A stretch of 64,000 nt of DNA from Frankia canadensis (GCF_900197875.1 NZ_FZMO01000001.1:62001-126000); one strand, 5' to 3'; positions 44,152 to 52,830 are shown, counted from the stretch's first letter. Notes: generated by a model from the sequence alone, not told the origin. Made by a program: numbers and translations.

Positions 44152-45264
44152 ATGCAGTACACCAAGCTCGGAAGGACCGGAATCACCGTCTCCCGCGCGT
44201 GCCTCGGCGGCATGATGTTCGGCTCGTGGGGCAACACCGACCACGACGAGTGCCTCGCCATCATCCAGGAGGCGGGCGACTCCGGTGTGAACTTCATCGA
44301 CACCTCGGACGTCTACTCCTACGGCGAGAGCGAAGAGATCATCGGGAAGGCGATCGCCGGCAACCGCTCCGAGTGGGTCATCAGCACCAAGTACGCCAAC
44401 CCGATGGGGGAGGGCGAGAACCGGTCGGGAGCGTCGCGTCGGTGGATCACGCAGGCCTGCGAAGACAGCCTGCGCCGCTTGAACACCGACTACATCGACC
44501 TGTACATCCAGCATCGCCCCGACTGGGACACCGATATCGACGAGACGCTCGGCGCGCTCTCCGACCTGGTCCGTGCCGGCAAGATCCGTGCCTTCGGGTC
44601 CTCGAACTTCTCCGCGGTCGACATGCTGAACGCGCGGCACACCGCCGACGCCCGCGGCCGGGAGCGCTTCCGCTGTGAGCAGCTTGGCTACTCGATCCTG
44701 GTCCGTGGCGCGGAGCGGGACCGGCTGCCGCTCGCCGCGGCGCAGGGCATGGGGATCATGTGCTGGAGCCCGCTGGCCGGCGGCTGGCTCACCGGCATGA
44801 TCCGTCGCGGCGGGCAGATGCCGACGTCCGAGGACCTCGGCAACTTCCGCGCGCTCAGCCGGTATTCCGCGGAGGGGCGGTTCAACCAGGCGAAGCTGGA
44901 CGCCGTCGAGGCGCTCATCGAACTCGCCGACGAGGCGGGCCTGTCGATCGTCCATCTGGGGCTGGCGTTCGTGCGCGAGCACCCGGCGGTGACCGCCCCG
45001 ATCATGGGCCCGAAGAACCTCACGGAACTGCGTGACCTCCTGGCGGGCGCGGACGTCGTGCTCAGCCAGGACACGCTCGACCGCATCGACGCCATCGTGC
45101 CTCCGGGTTTCGACATCCACCCGAACGACAGCCGGGGATTCGTCCCGCCGGAGCTGCAGCCCGCCGGGCGCCGTCGCGGCCTGGCCGCCGGAAGCGACTC
45201 CGCCTACGTCGGTTTCACCCCGCGCAGGGAACCCAACTGGGGCGTCAAGAACGTCACCGCCTAG
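44152..45264 (+). CDS. Aldo-keto reductase
   Basis: The 370-residue AKR starts MQYTKLGRTGITVSRACLGG. Tetrad pieces are FIDTSDVYSYGES, STKYANP and YIQHRPD. It is longer than the AKR at 17441 because of a 35-residue C-terminal tail after GFDIHPNDS. It starts three bases after HyuA, so it belongs to the HyuB-HyuA-AKR operon and would reduce or oxidise the carbonyl made or used by the carboxylase-like complex. Confidence 0.91.
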   Translation: MQYTKLGRTGITVSRACLGGMMFGSWGNTDHDECLAIIQEAGDSGVNFIDTSDVYSYGESEEIIGKAIAGNRSEWVISTKYANPMGEGENRSGASRRWITQACEDSLRRLNTDYIDLYIQHRPDWDTDIDETLGALSDLVRAGKIRAFGSSNFSAVDMLNARHTADARGRERFRCEQLGYSILVRGAERDRLPLAAAQGMGIMCWSPLAGGWLTGMIRRGGQMPTSEDLGNFRALSRYSAEGRFNQAKLDAVEALIELADEAGLSIVHLGLAFVREHPAVTAPIMGPKNLTELRDLLAGADVVLSQDTLDRIDAIVPPGFDIHPNDSRGFVPPELQPAGRRRGLAAGSDSAYVGFTPRREPNWGVKNVTA

Positions 45265-45572
45265 TGCCGTTCCCGGCGACGTTCACCGGCCCGCCGTCAG
45301 GATCGTGGCGTCGCGACTGGCGGGCCGCCGTTGCCTGACGCGGCGTTAGACGATGAAGCGGAGGTAGACGATGAGCGCGGGCTCCCGCGTCGGGTCCGCG
45401 GCGTCGGCGTCGGACGCACCGCGTAAACGGTCTTCATGCCGTCCGGCGCGGAATAGACGAATCGCGGGAGCGGGACCTGGTCACATCCAGGTCGGCGGTA
45501 CTTCTTGGCCTCGATGGGCTCGATTGATCAGCCAGGTCACCGCCGGCTCCAGCTCGATCGAAGGATGACGCT
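45265..45572. other. Intergenic region with two hairpins
   Basis: No gene is supported here. GGCCCGCC (45288) and GGCGGGCC (45319) could form a weak terminator for the AKR operon. ACCTGG-TCACAT-CCAGGT (45475-45492) is a perfect 6-bp palindrome 80 bases before the small gene at 45573. Its spacing differs from the main regulon motif. Confidence 0.45.
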
Positions 45573-45899
45573 GTGCCAGTACAGATGCAACGAATGCGGA
45601 TCGCGCCGGGGGCGCTGGAGGACGTCCGAGCATGGCTCAAGACCGCCGGAACCCCAGGTCTCATCGCGGCGCATCGCGAGCTCCGCTTATGGGTCGAGCA
45701 TTGCTTCCTCGTGGAGGACGGCGCTCGGACCTACCTGTTCAACTACCTCGAACTCGACGAGCCGGAGACGCTTGGCGAGCGGGCGACTGCGATCACCGAG
45801 CCGGCTTTCGTGGAGCTGCGGGGGCGCTTCCGCGGCTGGTTCGACGAGGTGGTCATCTTCGCCCCAGACGCCTCGGTTGTGGCGACCGAGAGCGTTTGA
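45573..45899 (+). CDS. Small DUF6176-like / monooxygenase-fold protein
   Basis: The 108-residue product starts VPVQMQRMRIAPGALEDVRA at a GTG with GAAGGA upstream. The pattern MRIAPGALEDVRAWLK, then LRLWVEHCFLVEDGARTYLFNYLE, looks like the small ferredoxin-like alpha/beta fold of DUF6176 and mutarotase-like proteins. The assignment rests on my recognition of the pattern and is tentative. No catalytic residues can be named. It precedes the amidohydrolase by about 100 bases with an operator in between. Confidence 0.55.
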   Translation: MPVQMQRMRIAPGALEDVRAWLKTAGTPGLIAAHRELRLWVEHCFLVEDGARTYLFNYLELDEPETLGERATAITEPAFVELRGRFRGWFDEVVIFAPDASVVATESV

Positions 45900-45942
45900 C
45901 GAGTGCTTGACGTCACACTGTGGCGAGTGTAACGTCCTCTGC

Positions 45943-45958
45943 ATCCTGTGTCCAGGAT
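45943..45958. promoter_or_regulatory. Palindromic operator, regulon site 7 (perfect)
   Basis: ATCCTGTGTCCAGGAT is identical in all 16 bases to site 6. It ends 44 bases upstream of the amidohydrolase GTG at 46003. The following TCCTGAAT repeats a half-site. Confidence 0.75.
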
Positions 45959-46002
45959 TCCTGAATGGCCTCACGCCGAACGGACCCCTTGAGGAGCTAG
46001 CT

Positions 46003-47283
46003 GTGCCCAAGGCCCTTGTGCTCAGTTCAGACGGTCACGCCGCTCCGGAGCTAGCCGCGTACCGTCCGTATCTCTCGCCGGCCGTCCGCGGCGATCTCGA
46101 CGATTTGATTGCGGCTTTTTCGCAGCGCGTAACCGTGAACTTCTTCGATTTTCTGGACCCCGAGGTGGCTGGTCCATATCGCAAGATGATGTACGACAGT
46201 GGGGTCATCGAGGGCAAGTGGAACGTCGAGCACCGGCTGGAGTCGCTCAGTAACGAGGGTATTCTCGGCGAGGTCATCTTCCCGGACGGCGCGCCGTTCG
46301 GCGCCGGCGGGCTCGGTTCGGCCCGTACGCGCTACCCACGCCACCTGGAGCTTGAGGGCGGCCGGGCGTACAACCGCTGGCTCGTCGACTACATCAGCGG
46401 CTACGAGAAGCGGTTCGCCGCGCAGGCGATCATCTCGCTGGTCGACATCGGTGAGGCCGTCAAGGATGTGTACTGGGCGGCTGAGCAGGGTTTCAAAGGC
46501 ATTGTCATGCCGGGCATGGACGACGACCTGCCCATGTTCTGGGCGGACCGCTACGAGCCTTTCTGGGCCGCGTGCGCCGAGACCGGCCTGGTGCTGAACT
46601 TCCACGGCGGCATCGGGCAGCCGACATACGGCGGCGCCAAGCTGGATGGCGTCCCGGACTGCGTGCGCATGCGCGTCTCGGTCTTCGAGTTTCCCTGGTT
46701 CGCGCACCGCCCACTCTGGTTCATGGTCTGGAGCGGCGTCCTGGAGCGGCACCCCAGCCTGCGACTGGTCTTCACCGAGCAGCACAGCGACTGGCTCGTG
46801 GCGACCGTGGCGCAGATGGACCACTCCTGGCTGCACGGAACGATGGAGCGCTCGATCCGCGACATCGTCCCGCACCCGCCGAGCTACTACACCGACCGTC
46901 AGGTCTTCCTTGGCTCCTCCATCCTCTCCGCCGGCGAGGTGTTCAACCGGAACCAGATCGGTGTCGACCGCATGATGTTCGGCGCCGACTTCCCGCATCC
47001 CGAGGGCACCTACGGCTCGACCCTCGGATATCTGAGGACGTGTGTCGGCCGCTCGGACATGACCGTCCAGGAGGCGACCGCGTTCCTCGGCGGCAACGCC
47101 TCTCGGATCTTCGGATTCGACCCGGTCGCGCTGGACCCGGTGGTGCAGAGGCACGGCCTCGAGCTCGACGACATCATGACCCCGCCGTCCGAGGAGGAAG
47201 CTGGCGACCTGATGCGCCGCGACGCCTTCCGTCCGGTGTCCTCCCTGACGTACGCGCCGGTCGCGCTGAATCCCATCGGCTGA
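46003..47283 (+). CDS. Amidohydrolase-2 family metal-dependent hydrolase
   Basis: The 426-residue product starts VPKALVLSSDGHAAPELAAY; the GTG at 46003 follows GAGGAG at six bases. It shows the (D)GH metal motif near residue 11, LNFHGGIGQP near the middle and MMFGADFPHPEGTYG toward the C-terminus. It is a relative of the amidohydrolase at 10847 but not a close copy. It would hydrolyse or decarboxylate a ring intermediate. Its stop overlaps the start of a gene-fragment scar. Confidence 0.87.
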   Translation: MPKALVLSSDGHAAPELAAYRPYLSPAVRGDLDDLIAAFSQRVTVNFFDFLDPEVAGPYRKMMYDSGVIEGKWNVEHRLESLSNEGILGEVIFPDGAPFGAGGLGSARTRYPRHLELEGGRAYNRWLVDYISGYEKRFAAQAIISLVDIGEAVKDVYWAAEQGFKGIVMPGMDDDLPMFWADRYEPFWAACAETGLVLNFHGGIGQPTYGGAKLDGVPDCVRMRVSVFEFPWFAHRPLWFMVWSGVLERHPSLRLVFTEQHSDWLVATVAQMDHSWLHGTMERSIRDIVPHPPSYYTDRQVFLGSSILSAGEVFNRNQIGVDRMMFGADFPHPEGTYGSTLGYLRTCVGRSDMTVQEATAFLGGNASRIFGFDPVALDPVVQRHGLELDDIMTPPSEEEAGDLMRRDAFRPVSSLTYAPVALNPIG

Positions 47284-47400
47284 TGGCCAACCCGGCCGCG
47301 GTGACGGCCGTCCAGCACGCGCTCGACGTCGCCGGCCTGGCCCTGGAGCAGATCTCGACGTTCGACCTGTACAGCTGTTTCCCGGCCGCGGTTTCGTCCC
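47283..47400 (+). pseudogene. Thiolase fragment (central region only)
   Basis: The frame from the ATG at 47283 reads MANPAAVTAVQHALDVAGLA then LEQISTFDLYSCFPAAV. That is the conserved middle of SCP-x/acetyl-CoA acetyltransferase-type thiolases (xxDLYSCFPxAV). It is about 40 residues, compared with 380-400 for an intact gene, and then runs into unrelated sequence. It does not match either thiolase of this window. It is a deletion remnant. Confidence 0.6.
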
Positions 47401-47413
47401 GCGGCGGCCGGCG

Positions 47414-47509
47414 GTGCTACGTGAGGACTATGAACACGTTCTCGTCCGTCGTGACGGGCATGTGCTCGAGGTCATGATCAACCGGCCGCAGGCACGCAAC
47501 GCGGCCTGA
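47414..47509 (+). pseudogene. Enoyl-CoA hydratase 5' fragment
   Basis: From a GTG at 47414 a 31-codon frame reads VLREDYEHVLVRRDGHVLEV followed by MINRPQARNAA and a stop. This is the typical crotonase N-terminus (V..DGHVLEVxINRPQARNA). The stop is created where the sequence switches to P450 sequence. It differs from the intact hydratase at 24919. Confidence 0.65.
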
Positions 47510-47620
47510 GCTGGGCCTGGCTCGCGCGCAGCGCGAACCCACCGGTGTCGCACTACTCGGCCGTACGCGGGCTGAGCCGGCTCAACCTCGTGTTCGACTG
47601 ACCTTGCTGCGCCCCCTGGC
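47502..47620 (+). pseudogene. Duplicated, internally deleted P450 3' end
   Basis: Bases 47502-47530 are identical to 36721-36749 of the P450 at 35939. Bases 47533-47620 match 37106-37193 of the same gene with one seen change (GAC to AAC), including its stop codon and the left terminator arm. The 356 bases between these blocks are missing in the copy. This shows copying of the P450 end and a later deletion. Confidence 0.85.
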
Positions 47621-48033
47621 CCCCGCCCGCGCGGGGCACTCGACCCGTCAGGGGGGTCCGGTTGACCTCGACAACTGGGGGACTTAGAATTCTCGGCGAC
47701 AAGAATCCAGGATTCTGAATGAGCCAATTCTGGACGGGGCCGGTTGGTCCTCGGTGACCGATGATCCAGGAGTGGGAGTTCCTGGGGACCGGTGATCCGA
47801 AGATCGGTGATGGGCATGCTCGCCGAGTGGCTTGTACGACGGGGCGCGACATGCTGCCACCTTCCGAGATGGCGCAACGACGCCGGGACGCTGGTGCGGC
47901 ATCGGAATGGTACGCCCGAATCGGCCGAAAACGATGATTTCGTGCCTCTGCTCATCTGGTGCGATGGGTCTTCCCGGCCCTGCAGACCGGTCCGACCACG
48001 CCTGCTACGACGATCGGAATCGAGGTACCGGAC
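47621..48033. other. Gene-free leader rich in inverted repeats
   Basis: This 413-base stretch holds no gene I can support. It contains regulon site 8, a nearby GAATTC, and a TCCAGGAGTGGGAGTTCCTGG inverted repeat around 47764-47784 flanked by GGTCC/GGACC. It probably contains the promoter and untranslated leader of the cupin gene at 48034. Confidence 0.45.
47705..47720. promoter_or_regulatory. Palindromic operator, regulon site 8
   Basis: On the minus strand the site reads ATTCAGAATCCTGGAT, matching the consensus at 14 of 16 positions. On the plus strand it overlaps AGAATCC-A-GGATTCT, a perfect 7-bp palindrome with a one-base centre. It lies about 310 bp upstream of the cupin gene at 48034. 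Confidence 0.5.
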
Positions 48034-48501
48034 ATGGAAGGGGCCTCCCAACAGCAGCGGTCCACCAACCTGAAGCTGAGCGCCGGACCCGTGACCAGGC
48101 CCGACCGGATGGCGTTCTTCGACATAGCCGGGTCGGCCGAGACGAACGTGCCGTCCCGGTTCGATGACACGCCCAGCGGCACCTACGTCCAGGCGCTGGT
48201 CAACCCGCCTGGGGGCGAGGGGCTCAGCCTGCTGGGGGTGCGCTACGCGCCCAACTCGGAGGTCGCCCGGCACAAGCACGACGTGCCGCAGATCGTCCTC
48301 GTGCTCGAGGGCGAGATCAGGCAGGGGCGCCGGGTGTTCGGGCCCGGAAGCGGCTACTACACGCCGCCGAACGTGCCGTACAAGATCACTGTCGGGCCGG
48401 AGGGTGCCCGGCTGCTGGAGTTCCGGGCGACGCCGCTGACGTTCCAGACACTGTGGCTCGACGGCTCCGAACATGACACCACCACCCGGGACGGGTCCTG
48501 A
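48034..48501 (+). CDS. Cupin-domain protein
   Basis: The 155-residue product starts MEGASQQQRSTNLKLSAG. The cupin motif ARHKHDVPQIVLVLEGEI provides two His of the metal site, and GPGSGYYTPPNVPYKI follows as the second cupin strand set. Single-domain cupins of this size can be sensors, isomerases or small dioxygenases. It is 40 bp upstream of a P450, with a second cupin after that P450, so both probably act on P450 products. Confidence 0.8.
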   Translation: MEGASQQQRSTNLKLSAGPVTRPDRMAFFDIAGSAETNVPSRFDDTPSGTYVQALVNPPGGEGLSLLGVRYAPNSEVARHKHDVPQIVLVLEGEIRQGRRVFGPGSGYYTPPNVPYKITVGPEGARLLEFRATPLTFQTLWLDGSEHDTTTRDGS

Positions 48502-48541
48502 CACCAACCGGAGCGCCTGCGTCGGCGGTCCGATCGGGACG

Positions 48542-49759
48542 ATGAGAGGTCATGGATTGGAACACGTGAGCAACCGGGACCGACTGGTCGAGCATCTTCA
48601 GAAGCCGGGAGAGGACATCGAGCCGCGCTACGCGCGGTGGGCCGAGGAACGGCGGCGGTGCCCCGTTGCGAAGACGTCGCCCGCCGAGGGCTCAGGCCCG
48701 GAGACCTATGTCGTCTACAGCAACGCCGGCGTGCGGCAGGTCATGGGCGACGACCGGTGCTTCACGAAGCCGGGGCCCAGCTGGCGGACCACACGCACCC
48801 TGCTGTCGATGAACGGCGAGGAGCACCGGGTCCATCGGGCGCTTGTCGCGGACCCGTTCACCGTCCAGGGCGTGGCCCGGTTTGAGAAGACGCTCATCGT
48901 TCCGCTGATCCACGACCTGGTCGACAAGTTCGTCAGCCGCGGGGAGGCTGACCTCGTCCTCGACTTTACGAGTCACTACCCGTTTCATGTGATCCGCAGG
49001 ATCATCGGCATCGATGAGTCCGAACACGACGAGTTCATCGGGCTCGCGTTCCCCGTGAACGGGCTGAACCGGGGCTGGGAAGATCACATCAAGGAGTTTC
49101 TCCTCCCACGGATCCACGCGGCGCGGGCCAACCCGAAGGACGATGTGCTCGGCCTGCTCGCCCGTTCTGAACTCGACGGCCGGCCGCTCACCGACGAGGA
49201 CTTCCTCGAGTATCTGCTGCTGCTCATCCCCGCCGGGGCGGACACGACGGTGGCCGGGTCGAGCAACATGTTCGCGGGCCTGCTCCTGCATCCGGAACAG
49301 CTCGAGCTTGTCCGGCGCGACCGCGGGCTGGTCAACCGCGCCGTGAACGAGGCGCTGCGCTGGCAGAACCCCGCGGCGACGACGTTCCTGCGGCGGTCCC
49401 TGTGCCCGGTCGAGGTGGAGGGCGTGGCGATGCCCGAGAACACGTTGATCCGCGCCCATGTCTCCGCGCATAACCGGGACGAGACGGTCTACGCCGAGCC
49501 CGACCGGTACGACGTGACCCGAGAGCGGGCGCCGGCCGGGGTGTTCGGCTACGGGCCGCACATCTGCCTGGGCATGCATCTCGCCCGGGCCGAGATGCGG
49601 GTCGCGTTGAACGTCGCCCTCGACCGGCTGCCCCATCTGCGGCTGGACCCGTCCGCCCCGCGTCCGTTCGTCCGGCCCGCCTCCGGTCCGGACACCGGCG
49701 GCGATGGCTCCCTCGCGGCGGTGAACAGCCTTCCCGTGCTGTTCGATCCGCCCGCGTGA
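48542..49759 (+). CDS. Cytochrome P450
   Basis: The 405-residue P450 has the I-helix AGADTT, ExxR in NEALRWQNP and the heme loop FGYGPHICLGMHLARAE. The start is uncertain: the ATG at 48542 has only a weak GGGAC site, and a GTG at 48566 (VSNRDRLVEHL) is an alternative. The frame is open upstream into the cupin gene without family-like sequence. It is flanked by two cupin genes in the same direction. Confidence 0.9.
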   Translation: MRGHGLEHVSNRDRLVEHLQKPGEDIEPRYARWAEERRRCPVAKTSPAEGSGPETYVVYSNAGVRQVMGDDRCFTKPGPSWRTTRTLLSMNGEEHRVHRALVADPFTVQGVARFEKTLIVPLIHDLVDKFVSRGEADLVLDFTSHYPFHVIRRIIGIDESEHDEFIGLAFPVNGLNRGWEDHIKEFLLPRIHAARANPKDDVLGLLARSELDGRPLTDEDFLEYLLLLIPAGADTTVAGSSNMFAGLLLHPEQLELVRRDRGLVNRAVNEALRWQNPAATTFLRRSLCPVEVEGVAMPENTLIRAHVSAHNRDETVYAEPDRYDVTRERAPAGVFGYGPHICLGMHLARAEMRVALNVALDRLPHLRLDPSAPRPFVRPASGPDTGGDGSLAAVNSLPVLFDPPA

Positions 49760-49789
49760 CGTGTCCGGTTGACAGGGAGAGGAAGGCTC

Positions 49790-50266
49790 ATGGCCGACGC
49801 GGCTGAGACCGGCGACGGTCTGGTACGCAGCAACGACAAGCTCTGCTCGTCGATGGCGGAGCGCGGGCTTCATCTGTTCGACGTCGCGAACACGCCGTTT
49901 GAACCTGCCCGTCGACGGCCGACCAGCACGGGCACCGAGGAGGAGCACCGCAAGCAGTCCGCCGGCGTCGAGCACAAGTGGCTGATCTTCCCGGAGCCCG
50001 ATGAGGACCGGCCGCCGGTGGTGATCATAAAGTTCCCGCCGGGCTATCGATTTCCCTGTCACTGGCACAGCGAGGGCGAGTTCGTGGTCGTGCTCAAGGG
50101 ATCGATGACGATCGGTGACCAGAAGGTCGGCCCCGGTGGAATGGCGTGGACAGACGCCCGGACGATCTACGGCGCGGAGTCCGCGGGCCCGGAGGGTGTC
50201 GAGTTCCTGCTCTTCCGCCGGGCATTCGCCACGACCACGGTCGTCGAGGGCGAGCCGGGTGACTGA
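49790..50266 (+). CDS. Cupin-domain protein
   Basis: The 158-residue product starts MADAAETGDGLVRSNDKLCS after GGGAGAGGAAGG. The cupin motif is FPCHWHSEGEFVVVLKGSMT and the second motif is VGPGGMAWTDARTIYGAESA. It resembles ChrR/acetylacetone-cleaving-type cupins, which bind iron or zinc. It lies 30 bp after one P450 and 73 bp before another. Confidence 0.82.
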   Translation: MADAAETGDGLVRSNDKLCSSMAERGLHLFDVANTPFEPARRRPTSTGTEEEHRKQSAGVEHKWLIFPEPDEDRPPVVIIKFPPGYRFPCHWHSEGEFVVVLKGSMTIGDQKVGPGGMAWTDARTIYGAESAGPEGVEFLLFRRAFATTTVVEGEPGD

Positions 50267-50339
50267 GGTCCCGCGACCGTGGCGTTCGGCGTCCTGAAAG
50301 CGGATGACGATCTTCTGGTGGCGCTGACCTGGAGTGGAC

Positions 50340-51728
50340 ATGGATCGCATAGCGCTTGGCGATGCCAAGACGCAGTTCGAGTCCCGTTGCCCGGCTTTCC
50401 TTGCGGACCCGGCGCCGGCCCTGCACAGCCTCAGGACGGCGAGCCCGGTCTACTTCAGCGACGCGCTCGGTGCCTGGGTCGTCAGCCGCGCGGCCGACGT
50501 GACCGAGGTGCTTCGGGACCGGCGGAACTTCACCAGCGTGGGAAGCATGACCTCGCGCCTGCAGCTGGAGCCCGATGTCATCGCGGAGGTGGGTGAGGAT
50601 CGAGCGGGCCTCCGAAACTTCCTGGCGAACACGGATGCTCCCCGCCACACACGGCTACGCTCGGCGGTCGCGCGGGGGCTCACGCCGCGGGCCGTCGCCC
50701 GACTCGAAGGAGTCGCCACCGCCTCGGCGCGGTCGTTGGCACTCCGAATGAGGGAGTCGATACGCGCCGCCGGGCCGCGCGGGGTCGACCTCAAGACGAG
50801 CTTCGCCAGCCCGCTCGCCGGGCCGGTGATGGGAGAGCTGATCGGGCTTCCGGGCGACGACCTCGAGCTGGTCACCCAGTGGGTGGGCGACTGGTTCAGC
50901 CTCTACCGGTACCGGTTGACCCGCGAGGAGCAGCTCGCCTGCGCCCGAAACCTGCGCGCCTACGACTCGTATGTCACCGCGCTGGTGCAGCGATACGAAC
51001 GCGAACCCGGCGACAACCTGATCTCGGACGTTCTCCGTGGCGTGACGGAGGGGCAGTACGAGCTGAGCCACCGGGAAATCGTCGACATCGTCGCGAACGT
51101 GATCGTGGGCGGCCTGCATACGACGGCCTCGGCCGTGGCGGCGGTTACGCTGCGACTACTGTCCACATCGGGAGCCTGGGCCGACCTGGTGACCGATCCG
51201 ACCGGAGTCGAGCCGGCGATCGAGGAGTGCCTGCGGCTCGAAGGCGTCTCTTTCGCCGCAGTCCGCACCGTCACGAGACCTGTGCGGATCGGCGGTGTGC
51301 TGTTGCGCCCGGGCGAAAAAGTGCACGCTGTCTCTCGTGCCGCCGACCTCGATCCGGCGAAATTCCAGGAGCCGGACGAGTACCGGCCCTCGCGAGAGAA
51401 CGTGCGCCGGCATCTCGTCTACGGCAACGGGCCGCACACCTGTATTGGAGCGCCGCTGGCTCGGGTGGAGCTGCGGTGCGCCCTGCATGAGCTCGTCACG
51501 GTGTTGCCGGGGCTGGAGCTTGTCGAACTCGGCGGCGTTCACGAGTACCTCGCTTCGCCCAACCACCGGCAGCTGCGCGAGCTGCGAGTGACAGTACGTT
51601 CGCCGAATTCCGCTCCGCCGCCGCCCGGTCCTTCTCATGCCCGAGGTGCTCGGTCATCTCCTCCTGCAACGCCGTTGCCAACACCTGTGGGGTGTCAGAA
51701 GTCGGCTTGGGCCCGTGAGCTGGGGTGA
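50340..51728 (+). CDS. Cytochrome P450 with His in the I-helix and IS-derived tail
   Basis: The 462-residue product starts MDRIALGDAKTQFESRCPAF. The heme loop is YGNGPHTCIGAPLAR and ExxR is in EECLRLEGV. The I-helix reads GGLHTT, with His where Asp or Glu normally stands. The natural P450 fold ends near residue 420 (RELRVTVRS). The remaining Pro/Ser-rich tail runs into the left end of an insertion sequence, and the last 14 or so codons and the stop lie inside the IS. The gene may thus have a replaced 3' end. Confidence 0.88.
   Translation: MDRIALGDAKTQFESRCPAFLADPAPALHSLRTASPVYFSDALGAWVVSRAADVTEVLRDRRNFTSVGSMTSRLQLEPDVIAEVGEDRAGLRNFLANTDAPRHTRLRSAVARGLTPRAVARLEGVATASARSLALRMRESIRAAGPRGVDLKTSFASPLAGPVMGELIGLPGDDLELVTQWVGDWFSLYRYRLTREEQLACARNLRAYDSYVTALVQRYEREPGDNLISDVLRGVTEGQYELSHREIVDIVANVIVGGLHTTASAVAAVTLRLLSTSGAWADLVTDPTGVEPAIEECLRLEGVSFAAVRTVTRPVRIGGVLLRPGEKVHAVSRAADLDPAKFQEPDEYRPSRENVRRHLVYGNGPHTCIGAPLARVELRCALHELVTVLPGLELVELGGVHEYLASPNHRQLRELRVTVRSPNSAPPPPGPSHARGARSSPPATPLPTPVGCQKSAWARELG
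51685..51700. repeat. Left terminal inverted repeat of the IS
   Basis: CTGTGGGGTGTCAGAA is the exact reverse complement of 52858-52873. It lies inside the annotated P450 frame. Confidence 0.88.
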
Positions 51729-51762
51729 TGCGACGGTGCGGCAGCCGGCATGATGGTCAGTC

Positions 51763-52830
51763 ATGTTCGTACGCCTGCTCTATCTGATCTTCGTGCGGGT
51801 GTGTGGCTGGTTGGTTCTCCTCGGCCGTTCGTCGGCGTCCAAGGACATCGAGCTGCTGGTGCTGCGGCATGAGGTCGCGGTGCTGCGCCGTACCCAGCCC
51901 AAGCCGCGGTGGGACTGGGCGGACCGGGCGGTGCTCGCCGCACTGATCCGACTCCTGCCCAGAGCGCTGCGAGCGCACCGGCTGGTCACCCCGGGGACCG
52001 TCCTTCGGTGGCACCGCCGTCTGATCACACGGAAATGGACCTCCTCGCGGCGGATGGGTCGGCCACCGGTCGGCACGGAGATCGTGACCCTCATCGAGCG
52101 GCTCGCGACCGAGAACACGACGTGGGGCTACCCGCGGATCCGGGGCGAGCCCCTCAAGCTCGGTCACCGGGTCAGCGCCTCCACGATCCGCCGGGTCCTG
52201 ACGTCCCTCGGGCTGCCCCCGGCTCCGCAACGGCAGACCGACACGACGTGGCGACAGTTCCTGCGCACGCAGGCGTCGACGATGCTGGCCGTGGACTTCT
52301 TCCACGTGGACTGCGCGGTGACACTACGGCGTCTGTACTGCTTCTTCGTCATCGAGGTCGGCTCCCGCACCGTCCACATCCTCGGGGTCACCGCCCACCC
52401 CGACGGACCGTGGACCACCCAACAAGCCCGGAACCTCCTCATGGACCTCAGTGACCGGACTGCCGACTTCCAGTTCCTGGTCCGTGACCGGGCCGGCCAG
52501 TTCACCGCGTCGTTCGACGCGGTCCTCGCCGACGCCGGCATCACCGCGATCAAGATCCCGCCCCGGGCTCCGCGAGCGAACGCCTACGCGGAACGGTTCG
52601 TCCGCACGGTCCGGACCGAGGTCACCGACCGGATGCTGATCTTCGGCGAGCGGCACCTGCGCACCGTTCTGGCCGAGTACGCACAGCACTACAACGGACG
52701 ACGACCCCACCGCGGTTGTGGCCTTCAACCACCACGGCCCGACCACCCTGTCGCAGACCTGACCAAGGAACGGATCAAGCGCCGACCCGTCCTCGGTGGC
52801 CTGATCAACGAATACGAACGAGCCGCCTAA
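51763..52830 (+). CDS. IS transposase (rve integrase-core, IS3/IS481-like)
   Basis: The 355-residue product starts MFVRLLYLIFVRVCGWLVLL. The DDE triad can be read as AVDFFHVD, the Asp in LVRDRAGQF and the Glu in AYAERFVRTVRTE, with YNGRRPHRG near the C-terminus. These are integrase-core features. An N-terminal helix-turn-helix-like region precedes them (RLVTPGTVLRWHRRL). It is complete, so the element may still be mobile. Confidence 0.93.
   Translation: MFVRLLYLIFVRVCGWLVLLGRSSASKDIELLVLRHEVAVLRRTQPKPRWDWADRAVLAALIRLLPRALRAHRLVTPGTVLRWHRRLITRKWTSSRRMGRPPVGTEIVTLIERLATENTTWGYPRIRGEPLKLGHRVSASTIRRVLTSLGLPPAPQRQTDTTWRQFLRTQASTMLAVDFFHVDCAVTLRRLYCFFVIEVGSRTVHILGVTAHPDGPWTTQQARNLLMDLSDRTADFQFLVRDRAGQFTASFDAVLADAGITAIKIPPRAPRANAYAERFVRTVRTEVTDRMLIFGERHLRTVLAEYAQHYNGRRPHRGCGLQPPRPDHPVADLTKERIKRRPVLGGLINEYERAA

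Noticed and set aside
45475-45492. ACCTGG-TCACAT-CCAGGT as a ninth regulon site
   Set aside because: Arms and spacing differ from ATCC-N8-GGAT; kept only as a separate palindrome.
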